DNA of 64,000 nucleotides from Branchiostoma belcheri (GCF_001625305.1 NW_017804242.1:4346858-4410857); one strand, 5' to 3'; counted from the stretch's first letter, positions 26,111 to 39,402 are shown. Notes: generated from the sequence alone by a model not told the origin. Program-made: numbers and translations.

Positions 26111-29100
26111 TTGAATATTATATGACTATTGTGGCATCTACTTTCTACAGACAGGTATAGTGTTTTGTGTTTACATCGTATTCATGAGTATATGAATTTA
26201 AATGTAAGGAGAATCTGTATATATAGTTATCACCACCCACCTTACACTAGGCATGTTAATACATTGTGAATGTTAATACTTAGGTAATACATATAAGAGA
26301 GCTAGCTTTATATTTTGGTAGCATGCAACCGTGAGTCTCGCAGTAAGCCTAGCTTTATAGATACAAGTTTACCCTAAAGTTGATTCCCTTAAGCTTTCCC
26401 TTAATAGCAATAGCTGGTCGACTTCAAAGTCTTGTTACGCTTAGAATGTGAAGGTTACGTCCACGTCGTCGATTTAGCCGTGCAATCACCATAACCTAGA
26501 CCCAGTTCCCCCATTAGCAATGTAAAAGGGCATGTATTATCTTCATGATCAGCATCTCATGTCGCAGAGTGCTTTTTGCATGCTCTTGAAATACTCATCG
26601 GAAGAGAACCTTAAACAGTGTACTAAGGATTGCAGTCGAAAATGTCCAATAAAGTTCCAGATATGATAGCAAGATTGCAGAGAAAATGAAAGGTCAATGT
26701 AGCTTTCTCTCTATTATATTATCATGGTATATCCATTCACCATGCCTGGCCGCTTATTCGGTTATCCATGGATAGCCTGTTTAGGAGTCTGGATCTTATT
26801 TGTCAAATGTGCGTTGATATGGGCACGACTACAACAGTTGCCGTCACTGAGGGATAGGGTTGGGCGCTGTAATCGAGTATAATATGAACGGCTTCATCAA
26901 TAGACAGCACACTACGCAATCAACAGCCAAGGCTGTAAATGCATATTTATGGCACAAGTAGTTAGGGAGACTCTCAGTCGACATCCATATGTACAACAAA
27001 GTGACTTTATCCCTGCAGTATATGATGAAGATTGTAAAACCATATTTTGGTTTATGTATACTCTGAAATTAGCAGTTACCATTTTGATGATTGCTTCAAC
27101 GTAAAAGCTGGCTCTTGGAGCGTTTGGATGATGCAGGGTTTCTGTTAATGCAGCGATGTGTAATGATTGGGATTAAGCCACACTTTGGAGAGAATGTATT
27201 AGGTGATGAGAAAAGGCTCCAAGGTTTTCCATCACAGTCTTCAGTAGGATACAGAGAGCTCATTTATGCCCATGGATCACTAATGGAACAGAAATAGTCA
27301 CTTACACTTGAGGAGAGACATTTAATCATAGGATTGTAGGCTTTACAGATTGGCACCGACTTGAGTGAAGTTTTGATGGAATTTAAGTCCCCGCGTGAAG
27401 TTAATTCCGACTCAGAGCTAGGATTATGAGCCGTCGACGCTGAAGTGTAATAGACTGTGCCGCGTTCTTTAATTGGGGAGCCCCAGCTAGGAGCAACGAT
27501 AATATGAGAGGGAAGTCCCATGGCAGCAATTGTATCCCTTCTTGTACGTCTTGAATCCTATTTGAAGAGAGCTTGACAAGAATGCAACAATCTTGTTGGA
27601 TAAAGTTTGTATGTTCAGTGATGAAGTTCTTTTATTAGTAAATTCATGTCAGAATTATTCTATTTACACCAATCGTATTAATATTCTACGCATTGTTAAT
27701 TGCCATTCAGTTGGTAGAATATCAGTCTCCTTTCCAGATTGCAAATTAACACCGATGTTTATGGTAAGAAGTATGTAATTATGGGCTCAAGGCTATAGAT
27801 GATGGGGAACACTGAAAGACCCGTCTAGGGCCCCCACCACAGGGAAATGATAAAGTGATGCCAAAATTATAATTCTAAGTTTTGATGAAGGTAAATGAAA
27901 ATATGCTAATCACGAAAACATTCCTGCACAGTAAATAAATTATGATTAATCATCCTTTCGTTCAAATTAAAAAAAAATGAAAATGTCATATGAGTAGCTG
28001 TGTTTTTGATGGGGAACGGTGAATGCACCAGAGCAGCAATGTCGACTTCTCTCATTGGCCTAAACAAGATCACAAACTAAGTAAACATGAAATTAAATCT
28101 TTAAGCACACTTTAAAGCGCGTGTAAATGTTCTGTTTCTTCGCTCCAATAAAAATTGCCTTTACGAAAAATGGATTGTGTGCAGTGTAACACATAAAATA
28201 GCTATTGAATTGAAGATTTTTGTGTGCGTGTACATATCTGTGTCGTAGTGTGTTTTACTGCATCGCTATTCATAGTCATTACATAGAGTAACTACGTCTG
28301 CCATGCTTCTGGTTTTGTCTCGGCACAAGGTGTCTACTATTACATTTTGCTTTTGCATTTCATATATTATCTCATTTATTGTAAAATAAAACTATTATAC
28401 GTGATTCAAGGGGTCCATGTTTCCCCTCCTCATTGCCCCTTTGTGTTTCGAAAGCTTTTGAATAATCACATTGCTGCAGCACAACACCTAGAACGGGTGA
28501 CCCATATTTCAAAATGAACTGTTCACCACGTCATGTTTCTCTTCGCTTTGATGGATGTCAAGGACTAGCAGAAGGCCTGCGGGTATTCACAGTTCAGGCT
28601 GGCAGCAGGCAGATTGCGCACGGCTTTAGTAACGCTGAAAAAATATCAAATCGCAATAACATAGCCCGGGGGTTTCACGATTCTGTGATCTACATAATAT
28701 TGTAAATTAACCGTAATCCGATGAAGAATTGTTCCGTGTTGTAAACAATCGCAATTAGCTGTCAGGCACTGCATAACAGAACAATTCGCACATGCTATCG
28801 TGCATATGTTAATCTTCATTAAAATACTAGTAACTGTCGCTCTAATAAGCTAGGTCGCTGATGTTATAACTCTTGAAGAAATGTGTGGTGCAAGTATCAA
28901 TCTTTCCATCTTTATTCATTTGAATTAACCTAGCAGAAATACGCATTTGTTATTTACATGCTCTCCTAAATTTTGTTGGTTCATGTAAATCGAAACGACA
29001 CCGAACAGCAATAAGTAAGTATAATTCATGGGTGAGGAAAAGATACGAGAAATAGTCTTTTAGGTTAGTCGTTGTGCGATAGTTTATAGTTCCGTAACAG

Positions 29101-30369
29101 AAAATAGCCCGAAGGTTTACAACGTTACGAAGCAGGATTTTTGCGGCAATTTATCTTATTCAGATAAGGGTGCCAGTCCCGGTGCAGTAGCGGTGTACCA
29201 CGGGACCTGGGGAAGACGATAACACATGAACGGTGCAGATAGGCATCTTCCTCGACACAAAACACACGTTTACCTGCTCACCCCGCATGAAACAGATAAC
29301 GAGCACCTGGTACAATTCGTTGGCAAAAATTTTCTAGAATTGATTTTGCTTTGTGGAGGGAAGTGCAAAGATGGGAAATGATGTTCTGATGGTAACGATA
29401 ATGACATCGGGTCAAATCATAGATAGATCCACGATATCTCATCAACCAATGCACGAGATGAGCTTGAACTTTGCCATTCTAATCTTCGTGCCAGAGTGTG
29501 TGCAGAATAAGCTAGAATTGCTTTTATAGTACGTAATTGCAAATAAGTCTATATGAATAATCATTACAAGGTTACGGGTAAACTTGTAGCACCTTTATTT
29601 GCTCTAATAAAATTAGAGCTAAATCTTTGTGAGGTAATTGCAAACTGCGTTATTATCATTGCAGTTTTTACCTTGCCCGACATTTTAGTGTTTTTTTTAA
29701 TGTTTTTCAAATTATTTTGATCCTTACTTTCTCACCTCTCTCTCCTCTCTACTTATCTATTATTTTGATAAATTTATTTATATATTGAGTATCTAAACAA
29801 GCATTTATCCAGATTTCATATGAGGTATTTTCGGGAAAGGGGTGAAAAGTGGAAGAGGAGTGGCCCAGATGAGAAAAAAATACATCAATACTATAAGAAA
29901 GAACTCTCTACGAGACATAGAAAACTGCATAATAATGCATGGCGATCACGTTCAGCCTCTGCGGGCGAAGTGATTCTAAAACGTATCTATATGTCGTGAC
30001 TAATACCATCCAGAGGTCACAAATGGAAGTGCAGCATCATTAGTTCTTTAAACGCCCCTAATGACGAACGTGGCTACCTTCCATCTCCGTTCATTGCGTC
30101 TGCTGACTGAGATGAAAGTGTTCGGGAAAATCATAATTTTTCCGTCCTAAAATCAAAAGGAAAAATGATAAGACACAGAGGAATCCCCACGTGCTACATT
30201 AAAGAGCAGAGGCTTTGTGGTATGGATCTCAGGAGGTGAGGAGTCTGATGGAGGGTATGCCCCCGCGCTTTCTCATGGGTTTGCTGCAACATCTGTCAGT
30301 ATGACGCCTTGTCGTTTTCTCCCACAGTGGCTGTGCCAAAACACAATCCGTGCTTGTCATGCACTAATA
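26111..30369. other. no gene seen; intergenic
   Basis: The open frames at 27,091-27,297 (+), 27,264-27,521 (-) and 28,514-28,705 (+) show no recognised motif and no splice framework. Confidence 0.5.
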
Positions 30370-30630
30370 TACTGGTGCAAAAACTAGAGGTAACATTTGC
30401 AAAGCAAATGCATAATGTTTACCTTCGCATATGGTCTGATCTGTTAATTCTTACTCAAACACATTCATATGTATGGTCAAACATGAGTCGAAATCCCTCA
30501 TGCTATAAAATTGCAACATTACCATGGTAACAGGCAGTCTGGTTAGGTCATTGACCTTTTTTGGTTTGGAGAAGGAGAAGAGAAAGGGTAGCAAAAACAA
30601 TATTTTTTCTTTTGCTAAACATAATGAAAA
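30370..30630 (+). repeat. decayed partial copy of the ~475-bp hammerhead-containing repeat
   Basis: It shares GTAACATTTGCAAAGCAAATG, CATAATGTTTACCTTCGC, ATATGGTCTG, AAATCCCTC, TTACCATGGT, CAGTCTGGTTAGGTCA and the GGAGAAGGAGAAG stretch with the units at 35-36 kb. The ribozyme-bearing end is absent. Confidence 0.75.
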
Positions 30631-30984
30631 AAGAGAAGAAAAGTTTTACTTGTGTTATTATCCTGCCAGTGTTCAGTTGATATCAATATTTGTTAATTTG
30701 AAAATCAAAGACACTGGTCTTTGTTGAAGACGTAATCAGGATACGACAGGTTCACTTATCAGAATGAAGTGCCGGCGGCAACGGCAGGATTAAGTCGCCA
30801 AAGGACACTCATGATTAGATTAGCGGTACTGTGACACATCAGCAGTTGTTCCCTCTGACTAGTTGATCGTGTTAGTGAACAGATTATCCGTTTTGCCCTC
30901 GAGCTGTAGTTGAAGAATACAGTTGTTTGGTACTAAAGCACCTAAAGCACAATCGAAGAGCAAGGGAGGGAAGAACTCCGTGGC

Positions 30985-31150
30985 AGACTTGCTCCTTACA
31001 TATATATGGTGACAGATGTCTAAATCCCTCGCACTATACAATTGCACTATTATGTAACCCAACACCAGTTGTCACAGCCGCTGGTTCAGGAAAAGAGGAA
31101 ACTGAGTAAAAAAACTATATGTTTTCCTTTGGTAAACATAATTATGCATA
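30985..31150 (+). repeat. second decayed partial copy of the ~475-bp repeat
   Basis: It contains CATATATATGGTGACAG, TCTAAATCCCTCGCACTAT, TTATGTAACCCAACACCAGTT, CTGGTTCAG, AAGAGGAAAC and CCTTTGGTAAACATAAT, in the order seen in the 35-36 kb units. Confidence 0.75.
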
Positions 31151-34100
31151 AATGAAGACATACATTGTACATATTCACATATTCGTATTTAAACTTGGTT
31201 ACGGATACATGCCTGATTACTGTAGTAAAAAAATTGCTATTCTTGATGGTGGAAATGTAAGTAGATATATGTCTAAATGTATTAGATATATGGATTTGTA
31301 TCACTTAAGTAGAGAAACTGAAAAATTGTATCAGTTTGTTATACATCATTTGAGAATACTTGCAGGTAGCCGTGACCTGTTGAAGTGTGGTCGTTTAGCC
31401 AAAGGTAAATAAAATTAAAAAATGAAAAAAAATAACGATTTATGATCAGTCCCACTTGATGATAACACTAATGTTAGCCCTTATTCTTTCAGTAATCAGG
31501 ATGTTGATTTTTATTCTATACTTCTTTATTGTACTATATTCAATAGTTGTTGCCATACACTGTACCTTGTACAATTGCCGTGCAACAAAGTTCCTCCTTA
31601 TCCCGTTTATCCTGAACGTTCAGACATATATCAATGATTGGACCCTGCTGGCAAGTGTGCATCTCAGGGAGAGTCAAAAGATTTATCTTGGTTGAGATGA
31701 CGAGAAAAGTAGCCATTTAAATCATTCTTATCTTCCCCGCAAACATTAGCGTTAATAGAATCATATTGAGAAAAGGATCGGAAGGTAATTCTCATCTAAG
31801 TGGCTCATCAGTCATAGTGTTCGCCGAGCAGGCCATTTCTGTACTTACCGGACTGATACAGAATTACGCAAGGCGATGTCTACGCCAATTGATAATCTAC
31901 CAGATGACGTTGACGATGCAGCCCTGCCGTTCAGACAGCTATAGGAGTGTCAGGTTTTATTTTGATGCAATCCGTGAGATTTAGGATGACAGTTCCAGCT
32001 AAAGTCAATTTACCCTGGGGCGGGCCACAGGAGGACCAGAAGACATCAAGGAGTATTGATTGGGAAAAATAATAAAACTGCCTTCTCATCACAAACTGTA
32101 GCAGTCATTCATCTTGATTAGACGGCTTGGGATTTTTCAGGATAAATAAGTCTCATCATCTATTAACAATTTTCAATTTTACTGTGTTCTCATATCGCAG
32201 CGTAATCTGTTTATCTTTAACCTGAAGTTATTGGGAGTTATGGATGAATAATCTGCTTTATTTCTGCTTCCAGAGTCAAGGCAGATCGGATGAGCTATAA
32301 AGACTGGGGCGGGCAGAAGACTCGCGGCAACGTGAGCACGTACCCATCACGTGACCGACTGATGATATCTCCTGGGTGCCACGCTATAACGAGGTGATCG
32401 TTAACCAGGGATCTCTAAATTATTAACCACTTACAGTTTACACCGAACTAGGCATAACCAAGCCTGTCTCAGGGAGACCATTCAAAACCTTGCCATAAAC
32501 GGATTTATTGGCTTCACACGGACCAGAGCACGTTGATTGGGTACTTCCCGCACACACACGAGATGAGGCTGGGTTAAGAAGTCGAGAAACTTGTGGGCTA
32601 TAAAACCTTACCTGGTATCTCAGCAAGGGGCGGATGGATGGTGAGGTCTCGGCCCTGGGAAGGTTTTTAGACGAATAGAACTCGGTGAAGAGTTCATATC
32701 AATAGCACTCGGGGGAGTGACTGACAGCACTCACGGAGCTGCTGTAATAGTTTTACAGTCAGGAGATGTCGGTGATCAAGCCTGGACTGGATTCCTTTGC
32801 ATACAATTCAACGGCTGAAAATTAGATTGCAGAAGATGGCAATGTCAACCAATCACAGTTTAAGGCGGCTAAACCTCTTTTGTCACCAACAAGCTCAATA
32901 TCATCGGCTTGCAAGACGACTATTGGCTCAAATGGATTTTTCATCGTGAGGGAAATGGGGTCACAGGCTTCATCTTATATTGGGAAACAGGCCAGGATTG
33001 GGACCAAAGCCATCTTCAATGAATCTTTCCTAATTTCTTTCGCTGACAGCAGACTTTAGAAGCTGATCGATTTTTATGCATCAAGACACGACGAAGGACG
33101 ACGTCTTCAACACAACACATGAACAGAATGCAAGTTAGATGATGTTCGTCGTTGTGCCGCCATATTCTAATCCCACATGACTATGTGCACAGAGAACGAT
33201 TTTTGCGTCGGAGCTCCTCGTTGTATTAACCGTCTGGTGATTGCCGACATCATCTTAGGCCAATACAGCGGGATTGTACGGTAAGAAATAATCGAAGTCT
33301 TGCCAATGGATCTTATATCATATCAGCTACCAGCTACGATCGAATGTCAAGTCTGCTGCATAATGGATTTCTTCGGCGCGGGATGGGGACGCTATCCCAG
33401 ACTTCATTTCCAGGAGTGAAATGGAATGGGCGGCCAGTGGTAAATCTACCCCCATTCTCCTCGGCGCCCAACCTTGGATGATCGGTTGCAGAGGGTTGAG
33501 CAAAGGGCTACCTGTTAATTGGTTTTCCCTGGTTCTGCTTGGAAGGGAATGAGGCATAGTTCCGACCTCGCCCACCGGTGGTGACTGGGGCAAGGAACAC
33601 GGGAGCGAGAAGGAAAGGCGAGAGGTCCACCAACGCGATTCATGTAATTCAGAGGTACGTTGATTAGAAAACTCTAGACCGTCGCCATTCAGACGGATCT
33701 AATCATAGTGTAAGTCGCCTCAGACATGTTTTTTTATCATCTTGTTAGTCTCAGGGTTGACGTCTTTTTACGAAACCATTATTGTGGGGTCAGAGCTAGG
33801 TTATCCTGTAGGCGTGGATGGTACGGTACAATGGCTATGTATACAGGAACTAAATCCCATTGACTGGCAGCAATGTGATGAGGTAGCTTTTTTACCAGAT
33901 TACTTAAGGTGAGAGGTGTAATGTGGGTATACAGCACATACGGAGCCGATATGCCGAGGGAATATCAACTACCCGAACTCATCTTGACCACTAATGGAGA
34001 AGAACGGGTTAGTCAAAGTTTGTGGTCATGAGGTCGTAAACTTGGAATCAACACCATCAGCAATGGTGGAGAATTTCCAAGTTTAATGCGTTGGTCACGG

Positions 34101-34271
34101 TAAGCATCGACCTGTAGAGTCGGGATCTCACTATTAATCTTGGTGAGAAAATAGAATTTTTACCTCGGGGTTGACATTAAGGGGAGGGTCGCCGTAACGC
34201 ATCATACGTTTCCTTATGTCTAATACGATATGTCTGCAGCATTCAAATGAGGCGCTGAGCCGAAGGGTCCT
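31151..34271. other. no gene seen; intergenic
   Basis: Open frames of 60-90 residues, such as 31,152-31,412 (+) and 33,327-33,593 (-), have no recognisable domain. GC content rises around 33.3-33.6 kb without an assignable feature. Confidence 0.5.
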
Positions 34272-34889
34272 GGCCGCCGCAGTTCGTACAATTGTGTCAA
34301 CGCTACATAAAATCCTTAACCTGAGACTGGATTTATGGTGTACTTTAGTTAAGCTTATACGGTAGGAGGCGAGAGTGTAATTCTCCTTGATGTACATGAA
34401 AGGATGTTGGTACTACAAGGCACCTGGGCTGGAGTCCAATACAATCTCGCGCACGAGACGATAGGGGTTCCCCTTTATCAGGCTCAAACGTAATCTCAAA
34501 GGCAAGATAAGCAAGTCAGCCTATTCCAACCACGTATTTCAGCATTGTATGAGAGATTAAGACTGTGTTATTTTGCTACTATCTGGATTATCTTACAAAT
34601 AAGTTCGGGCAGCCTTTAGTTATGGAATACAGAAAATCGATCCGGCAACCATACGTTTGTGTGTACCTTCATTTAATTTTACTATTAATGGTTTGCGTGG
34701 AATTGGAAGAAAACAAATACGCTGTACATGGTATTGTGTAAGTGTAGGAACTGGTCGCTTATGCACGACATATTCGACGGCATGTGCATCCATTATTCAG
34801 ATAATATAGATGCATACAATAATACATTCATACACTGATACTACAAATGTATATAAATCATAAGTTCATCTGTGTTGGTAGTAATCATA

Positions 34890-35058
34890 GTAAAACGTTG
34901 AACTTTATTCCAACACACAATTACATGTACACAGATAAAATTTTCTGCGACCACCGTCGCCTTCATCAGGTCATTAATTATCCTGAAGATGGCGACAGTG
35001 GTCGCTGAAAATTGTATCTTTGTGTAATTGTGTTTTGGAATAAAGTTCAACGTTTTAC
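34890..35058. mobile_element. head-to-head hammerhead-containing palindrome
   Basis: The left arm begins GTAAAACGTTGAACTTTATT and the right arm ends with its reverse complement. Each arm has a hammerhead-like stretch. On the minus strand, 34,970 to 34,941 reads CCTGATGAAGGCGAC...GTCGCAGAAAA, with a perfect CUGAUGA core. On the plus strand, 34,982-35,010 has core CTGAAGA, stem GCGAC/GTCGC and GAAA. In both, the bases after GAAA do not form the usual C-GUC, so stem III is doubtful. The palindrome is absent from the other copy of the segment. Confidence 0.6.
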
Positions 35059-35458
35059 AATGTATAGAAATATATATCTTATTAATAATATCTCCAATGA
35101 CATGAAATACGGGAAATTTGGCCTCAGTACTGCCTATGAGCTAAAGTTCTAGGCCAATGAAAGATGCATATTTACACTAGAAAAGTAACATTTGCAAAGC
35201 AAATGCATAATGTTTACCTTCGCATATGGTCTGGTCTGTTCATTCTTACTCAAACACATTCACATATATGGTGAAAGGAGTCTAAATCCCTCCTAATATA
35301 AAATTGCATTATTATGTAACCCAACACAAGTTACCATGGTGAGAGACAGTCTGGTTCAGTTAGGTCAGAGGTCACTGTTTGGAGAAGAAGAAGAAGAGGA
35401 AACGTAGCAAAACACAATGTTTTCCTTCGGTAAACATAATGACAAGGTCATTAATTAT

Positions 35459-35495
35459 CCCGATGAAGGCGACAGTGGTCGCTGAAAATTTGATC
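35459..35495 (+). ncRNA. hammerhead-like core in 475-bp unit 1
   Basis: It has CCGATGA (one base from CUGAUGA), stem GCGAC/GTCGC with an AGTG loop, then GAAA and ATTTGATC. The core has one substitution and stem III is weak, so cleavage activity is uncertain. Confidence 0.4.
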
Positions 35496-35930
35496 TTTGT
35501 GTAATTGTGTGTTGGAATAAAGTTCAACGTTTTACAATGTATAGAAATATATATCTTATTAATTACATCTCCAATGGCATGAAATACGGGAAATTTGGCC
35601 TCAGTACTGCCTATGAGCTAAAGTTCTAGGCCAATGAAAGATGCATATTTACACCAGAAAAGTAACATCTGCAGAGCAAATGCATAATGTTTACCTTCAC
35701 ATATGGTCTGCTCTGTTAATTCTTACGCAAACAAATTCACATATGTGGTGACAGGAGTCTAAATCCCTCCTACTATAAAATCGCATTATTATGTAACCCA
35801 ACACCAGTTACCATGGTGAGAGACAGTCTGGTTCAGTTAGGTCAGAGGTCACTGTTTGGAGAAGAAGAAGAGGAAACGTAGCAAAACACAAGGTTTTCCT
35901 TCGGTAAACAATGACAAGGTCATTAATTAT

Positions 35931-35967
35931 CCCGATGAAGGCGACAGAGGTCGCTGAAAATTTGATC
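35931..35967 (+). ncRNA. hammerhead-like core in 475-bp unit 2
   Basis: The arrangement matches unit 1 (CCGATGA, GCGAC-AGAG-GTCGC, GAAA, ATTTGATCG). The substitution shared with unit 1 was therefore probably present before the units duplicated. Confidence 0.4.
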
Positions 35968-37442
35968 GTTGTGTAATTTTGTGTGTTGGAATAAAGTTTA
36001 ACGTTTTACAATGTATAGAAAATATATATCTTACTAATAACATCTCCAATGGTATGAAATACGGGAAATTTGGCCTCAGTACTTCTTATGAGCTAAAGTT
36101 CTAGGCTAACAAAAAATATGCATATTTACATAACCCTGTCAGTTGTAGAACATCGTAATACACCATAAGCCGCACACTGCGATAACCTTCATCATTATGA
36201 TTTACACCGCAGGAAGCCTGGAGAGAAATTAAGAAATGTTTAATCACCATCTACCATCCGATCATAATCATCACATGAATATTTACCTTATTCTGCAAAC
36301 ATGATTGTGGCATGTAATCGCTGAGGCACCGACATAGATAAAACCGTTGATAAGGATAATTGACTTGATAATTAAAAATGTGGCTCATTTACATAACAAG
36401 AGATAAAGGAAGGCCTATTATAAGAGGTGTCGCGCTGAAACGAACAACATTGAATAGTCTGCTACAATGATGGTTTGCCACGGAAGAATACCCGCGGGTG
36501 CCATCTGTTCCAAGTTAATTTGTGAAAGATTTATTGCCTATTGGATAAAGATGAGGTGAGCCAACCTCAGGCGTTGTGATTTCTAAGCGTTAAACGTGCA
36601 TAGTATGGTTTTAGGGCTTGAAAACAAGATTTTTCAAAGTCAATATTCTAATCACTTAATATCTGCATGGTAAGTCGACTCAACACTATCCCAATGTATA
36701 TCAACATTCATGGAGCAAAATATGAAATGTTGTTTAGTGGTGAAACGTACTGGTAGGATTCTGAGCTGATATATGGGGTGCCATTCAAAAAGTGAAGGGC
36801 TCATCCTGGGCTTGTTTCTATGCTGTTTTAAACACCCACAATTCAAGATACTTGTGCTAATGTAAGGTAGTATGTGTCAATATCATTCAGAATATTTCCA
36901 GTTTTGCCGCCCTGAAATTGCAATGGATGTATCAAATGCACTGTTTTGTGTTTTTCAGGAGGAGGTACCAGCGTCCAAACCCCAGACCATCCCGGTACGC
37001 GCATGAAGAAGTGTTACAGCCAAAAGGAAGTACAAGACGGCGATTAAAAAAACATCACCGTGGAAATGTTCTAACGGACCATTACTGACTTTGTTCAAAT
37101 ACCCAAGACGAGCGAAAACGAGGAACATAAAACACAGTAACGATAGTGAGAAAGACCTCCGACATATCATCTAACTCGGTTGTGTTATTGGAAAAGCTAT
37201 TCCTACTTGAAACGACCGGCGGATTTCTCACTCACATTGTGGATGATGCGTCTAAGAGAATGCGTCTATGACTGTATAAAGCATGCAGACTACCGCGCGG
37301 TATTGTCCTTCTCAGAAAGACGTACCTTGATCATAAATAGAATTCTGCGAAACTTTCATTTTAAGACGACGATTTAAACATCCCCGAGGCTTACTCTTAA
37401 AGGGGAGAAATCGATAAAATTGCCGAGAAAGGAATGCATCGA

Positions 37443-37462
37443 NNNNNNNNNNNNNNNNNNNN
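37443..37462. other. assembly gap, 20 N
   Basis: Exactly twenty N characters. The sequence on the right restarts at a point homologous to 34,272, and the sequence on the left ends at a point homologous to 39,902, so the gap joins two overlapping contig ends. Confidence 0.98.
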
Positions 37463-38027
37463 CCGGCGCAGTTCGTACAATTGTGTCAACGCTACATAAA
37501 ATCCTTAACCTGAGACTGGATTTATGGTTGTACTTTAGTTAATCTTATACGGTAGGAGGCGAGAGTGTAATTCTCCTTGATGTACATGAAAGGATGTTGG
37601 TACTACAAGGCACCTGGGCTGGAGTCCAATACAATCTCGCGCACGAGACGATAGGGGTTCCCCTATGTCAGGCTCAAACGTAATCTCAAAGGCAAGATAA
37701 GCAAGTCTGCCTATTCCAACCACGTATTTCAGCATTGTATGAGAGATTAAGACTGTGTTATTTTGCTACTATCTGGATTATCTTACAAATAAGTTCGGGC
37801 AGCCTTTAGTTATGGAATACAGCAAATCGATTCGGCAACCATACGTTTGTGTGCACCTTCATTTAATTTTGCTATTCATAGTTTGCGTGGAATTGGAAGA
37901 AAACAAGTACATGATATTGTGTACTTGCAGCAGTTGGTCGCGTATGAAAGACATATTCTACGGCACGTGCAACCATTAATCAAATATAGATGCAAACAAT
38001 ACCACATTCATACACTGATACAATAAA

Positions 38028-38590
38028 TGTATAAAAACATATATCTTATAAATAAATAAAAAAAATTAACATGAATGACATGAGATACGGAAAATTTGGC
38101 ATCAGTACTGCTTATGAGCTAAAGTTCTGGGCCAATAAAAGATGCATATTTACACAAGAGAAGTAACATTTGGAAAGCAAATGCATAATGTTTACCTTCA
38201 CATATGGTCTGCTCTGTTAAGTCTTACTCAAACACATTCACATATATGGTGACAGGAGTCTAAATCCCTCCTACTATAAAATCGCATTATTATGTTACTA
38301 ACCCAAAACCAGTTACCATGGTGAGGGACAGTCTGGTTCAGTTAGGTCAGAGGTCACTGTTTGGAGAAGAAGAAGAGGAAACGTAGCAAAACACAATATA
38401 ATTATCCCGATGAAGGCTACAGTGGTCGCTGAAAATTTGATCTTTGTGTAATTGTGTGTTGGAATAAAGTTTAGCGTTTTACAATGTATAGAAATATATA
38501 TCTTATAAATAATATCTCCAATGACATGAAATACTGAAAATTTGGCCTCAGTACTGCTTATGAGCTTAAGTTCTAGACTAACAAAAAATA
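38028..38590 (+). repeat. one full ~457-bp unit plus partial unit of the hammerhead repeat
   Basis: Units start at 38,028 and 38,485. The hammerhead-like stretch is at 38,406-38,440 (CCGATGA, GGCTAC-AGTG-GTCGC, GAAA), with one substitution in stem II relative to the left copy. The copy number difference (one against two full units) accounts for most of the length difference between the two segment copies. Confidence 0.8.
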
Positions 38591-39402
38591 TGCATATTTA
38601 CATAACCCTGTCAGTTGTAGAACATCGTAATACACCATAAGCCGCATACTGCGATAACCTTCATCATTATGATTTACACCGCAGGAAGCCTGGAGAGAAA
38701 TTAAGAAATGTTTAATCACCATCTACCATCCGATCATAATCATCACATGAATATTTACCTTATTCTACAAACATGCTTGTGGCATGTAATCGCTGAGGCA
38801 CCGACATAGATAAAACCGTTGATAAGGATAATTGACTTGATAATTAAAAATGTGGCTCATTTACATAACAAGAGATAAAGGAAGGCCTATTATAAGAGGT
38901 GTCGCGCTGAAACGAACAACATTGAATAGTCTGCTACAATGATGGTTTACCACGGAAGAATACCCGCGGGTGCCATCTGTTCCAAGTTAATTTGTGAAAG
39001 ATTTATTGCCTATTGGATAAAGATGAGGTGAGCCAACCTCAGGCGTTGTGATTTCCAAGCGTTAAACGTGCATAGTATGGTTTTAGGGCTTGAAAACAAG
39101 ATTTTTCAAAGTCAATATTCTAATCACTTTAATATCTGCATGGTAAGTCGACTCAACACTATCCCGATGTATATCAACATTCATGGAGCAAAATATGAAA
39201 TGTTGTTTAGTGGTGAAACGCACTGGTAGGATTCTGAGCTGATATGTGGGGTGTCATTCAAGAAATGAAGGCCTTGTCTTAGGGCTTCTGTGCTGTTTTA
39301 AACATCCGAAGTATAGAAAACTGATGCAAATGTGCGGCATAATGAGTCAATATCATTCCAGTTTTGCCGCCCTGAAATTGCAATGGATGTATTAAATGCA
39401 CT

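Larger units (their letters stand above)
35061..36110 (+). repeat. tandem ~475-bp repeat, two full units plus a partial third
   Basis: Units start at 35,061, 35,538 and 36,012 (periods 477 and 474) with TGTATAGAAA-ATATATATCTTA. Each full unit has GGCCTCAGTACT, GCAAATGCATAATGTTTACC, TCTAAATCCCTCCTA, ACCATGGTGAGAGACAGTCTGG, a GAAGAAGAAG run, and near its end a hammerhead-like core followed by GTTGGAATAAAGTT. No open reading frame spans a unit. Tandem units of a few hundred bases, each with a hammerhead, match the organisation described for metazoan retrozymes and for tandem Penelope terminal repeats. Confidence 0.8.
34272..37442 (+). repeat. left copy of duplicated segment (probable alternative haplotype)
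   Basis: The segment starts CGCAGTTCGTACAATTGTG and ends AAGGAATGCATCGA, directly against a gap. It aligns end to end with 37,463-39,902. Flat parts such as 36,130-36,700 differ from the other copy at only a handful of positions, while a block near 36,770-36,890 is clearly more diverged. It is about 730 bp longer than the other copy, mostly because it carries one more 475-bp unit and a 169-bp palindrome (34,890-35,058). Confidence 0.85.

Noticed and set aside
29165-29215. microRNA-like hairpin (GTCCCG...CGGGAC)
   Set aside because: The stem is only about six pairs with a mismatched interior, too short for a precursor.
37180-37377. 65-residue frame present in both copies (also 39,641-39,838)
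   Set aside because: Its presence twice is explained by the duplicated segment. It has no domain, and neighbouring frames are disrupted between copies.
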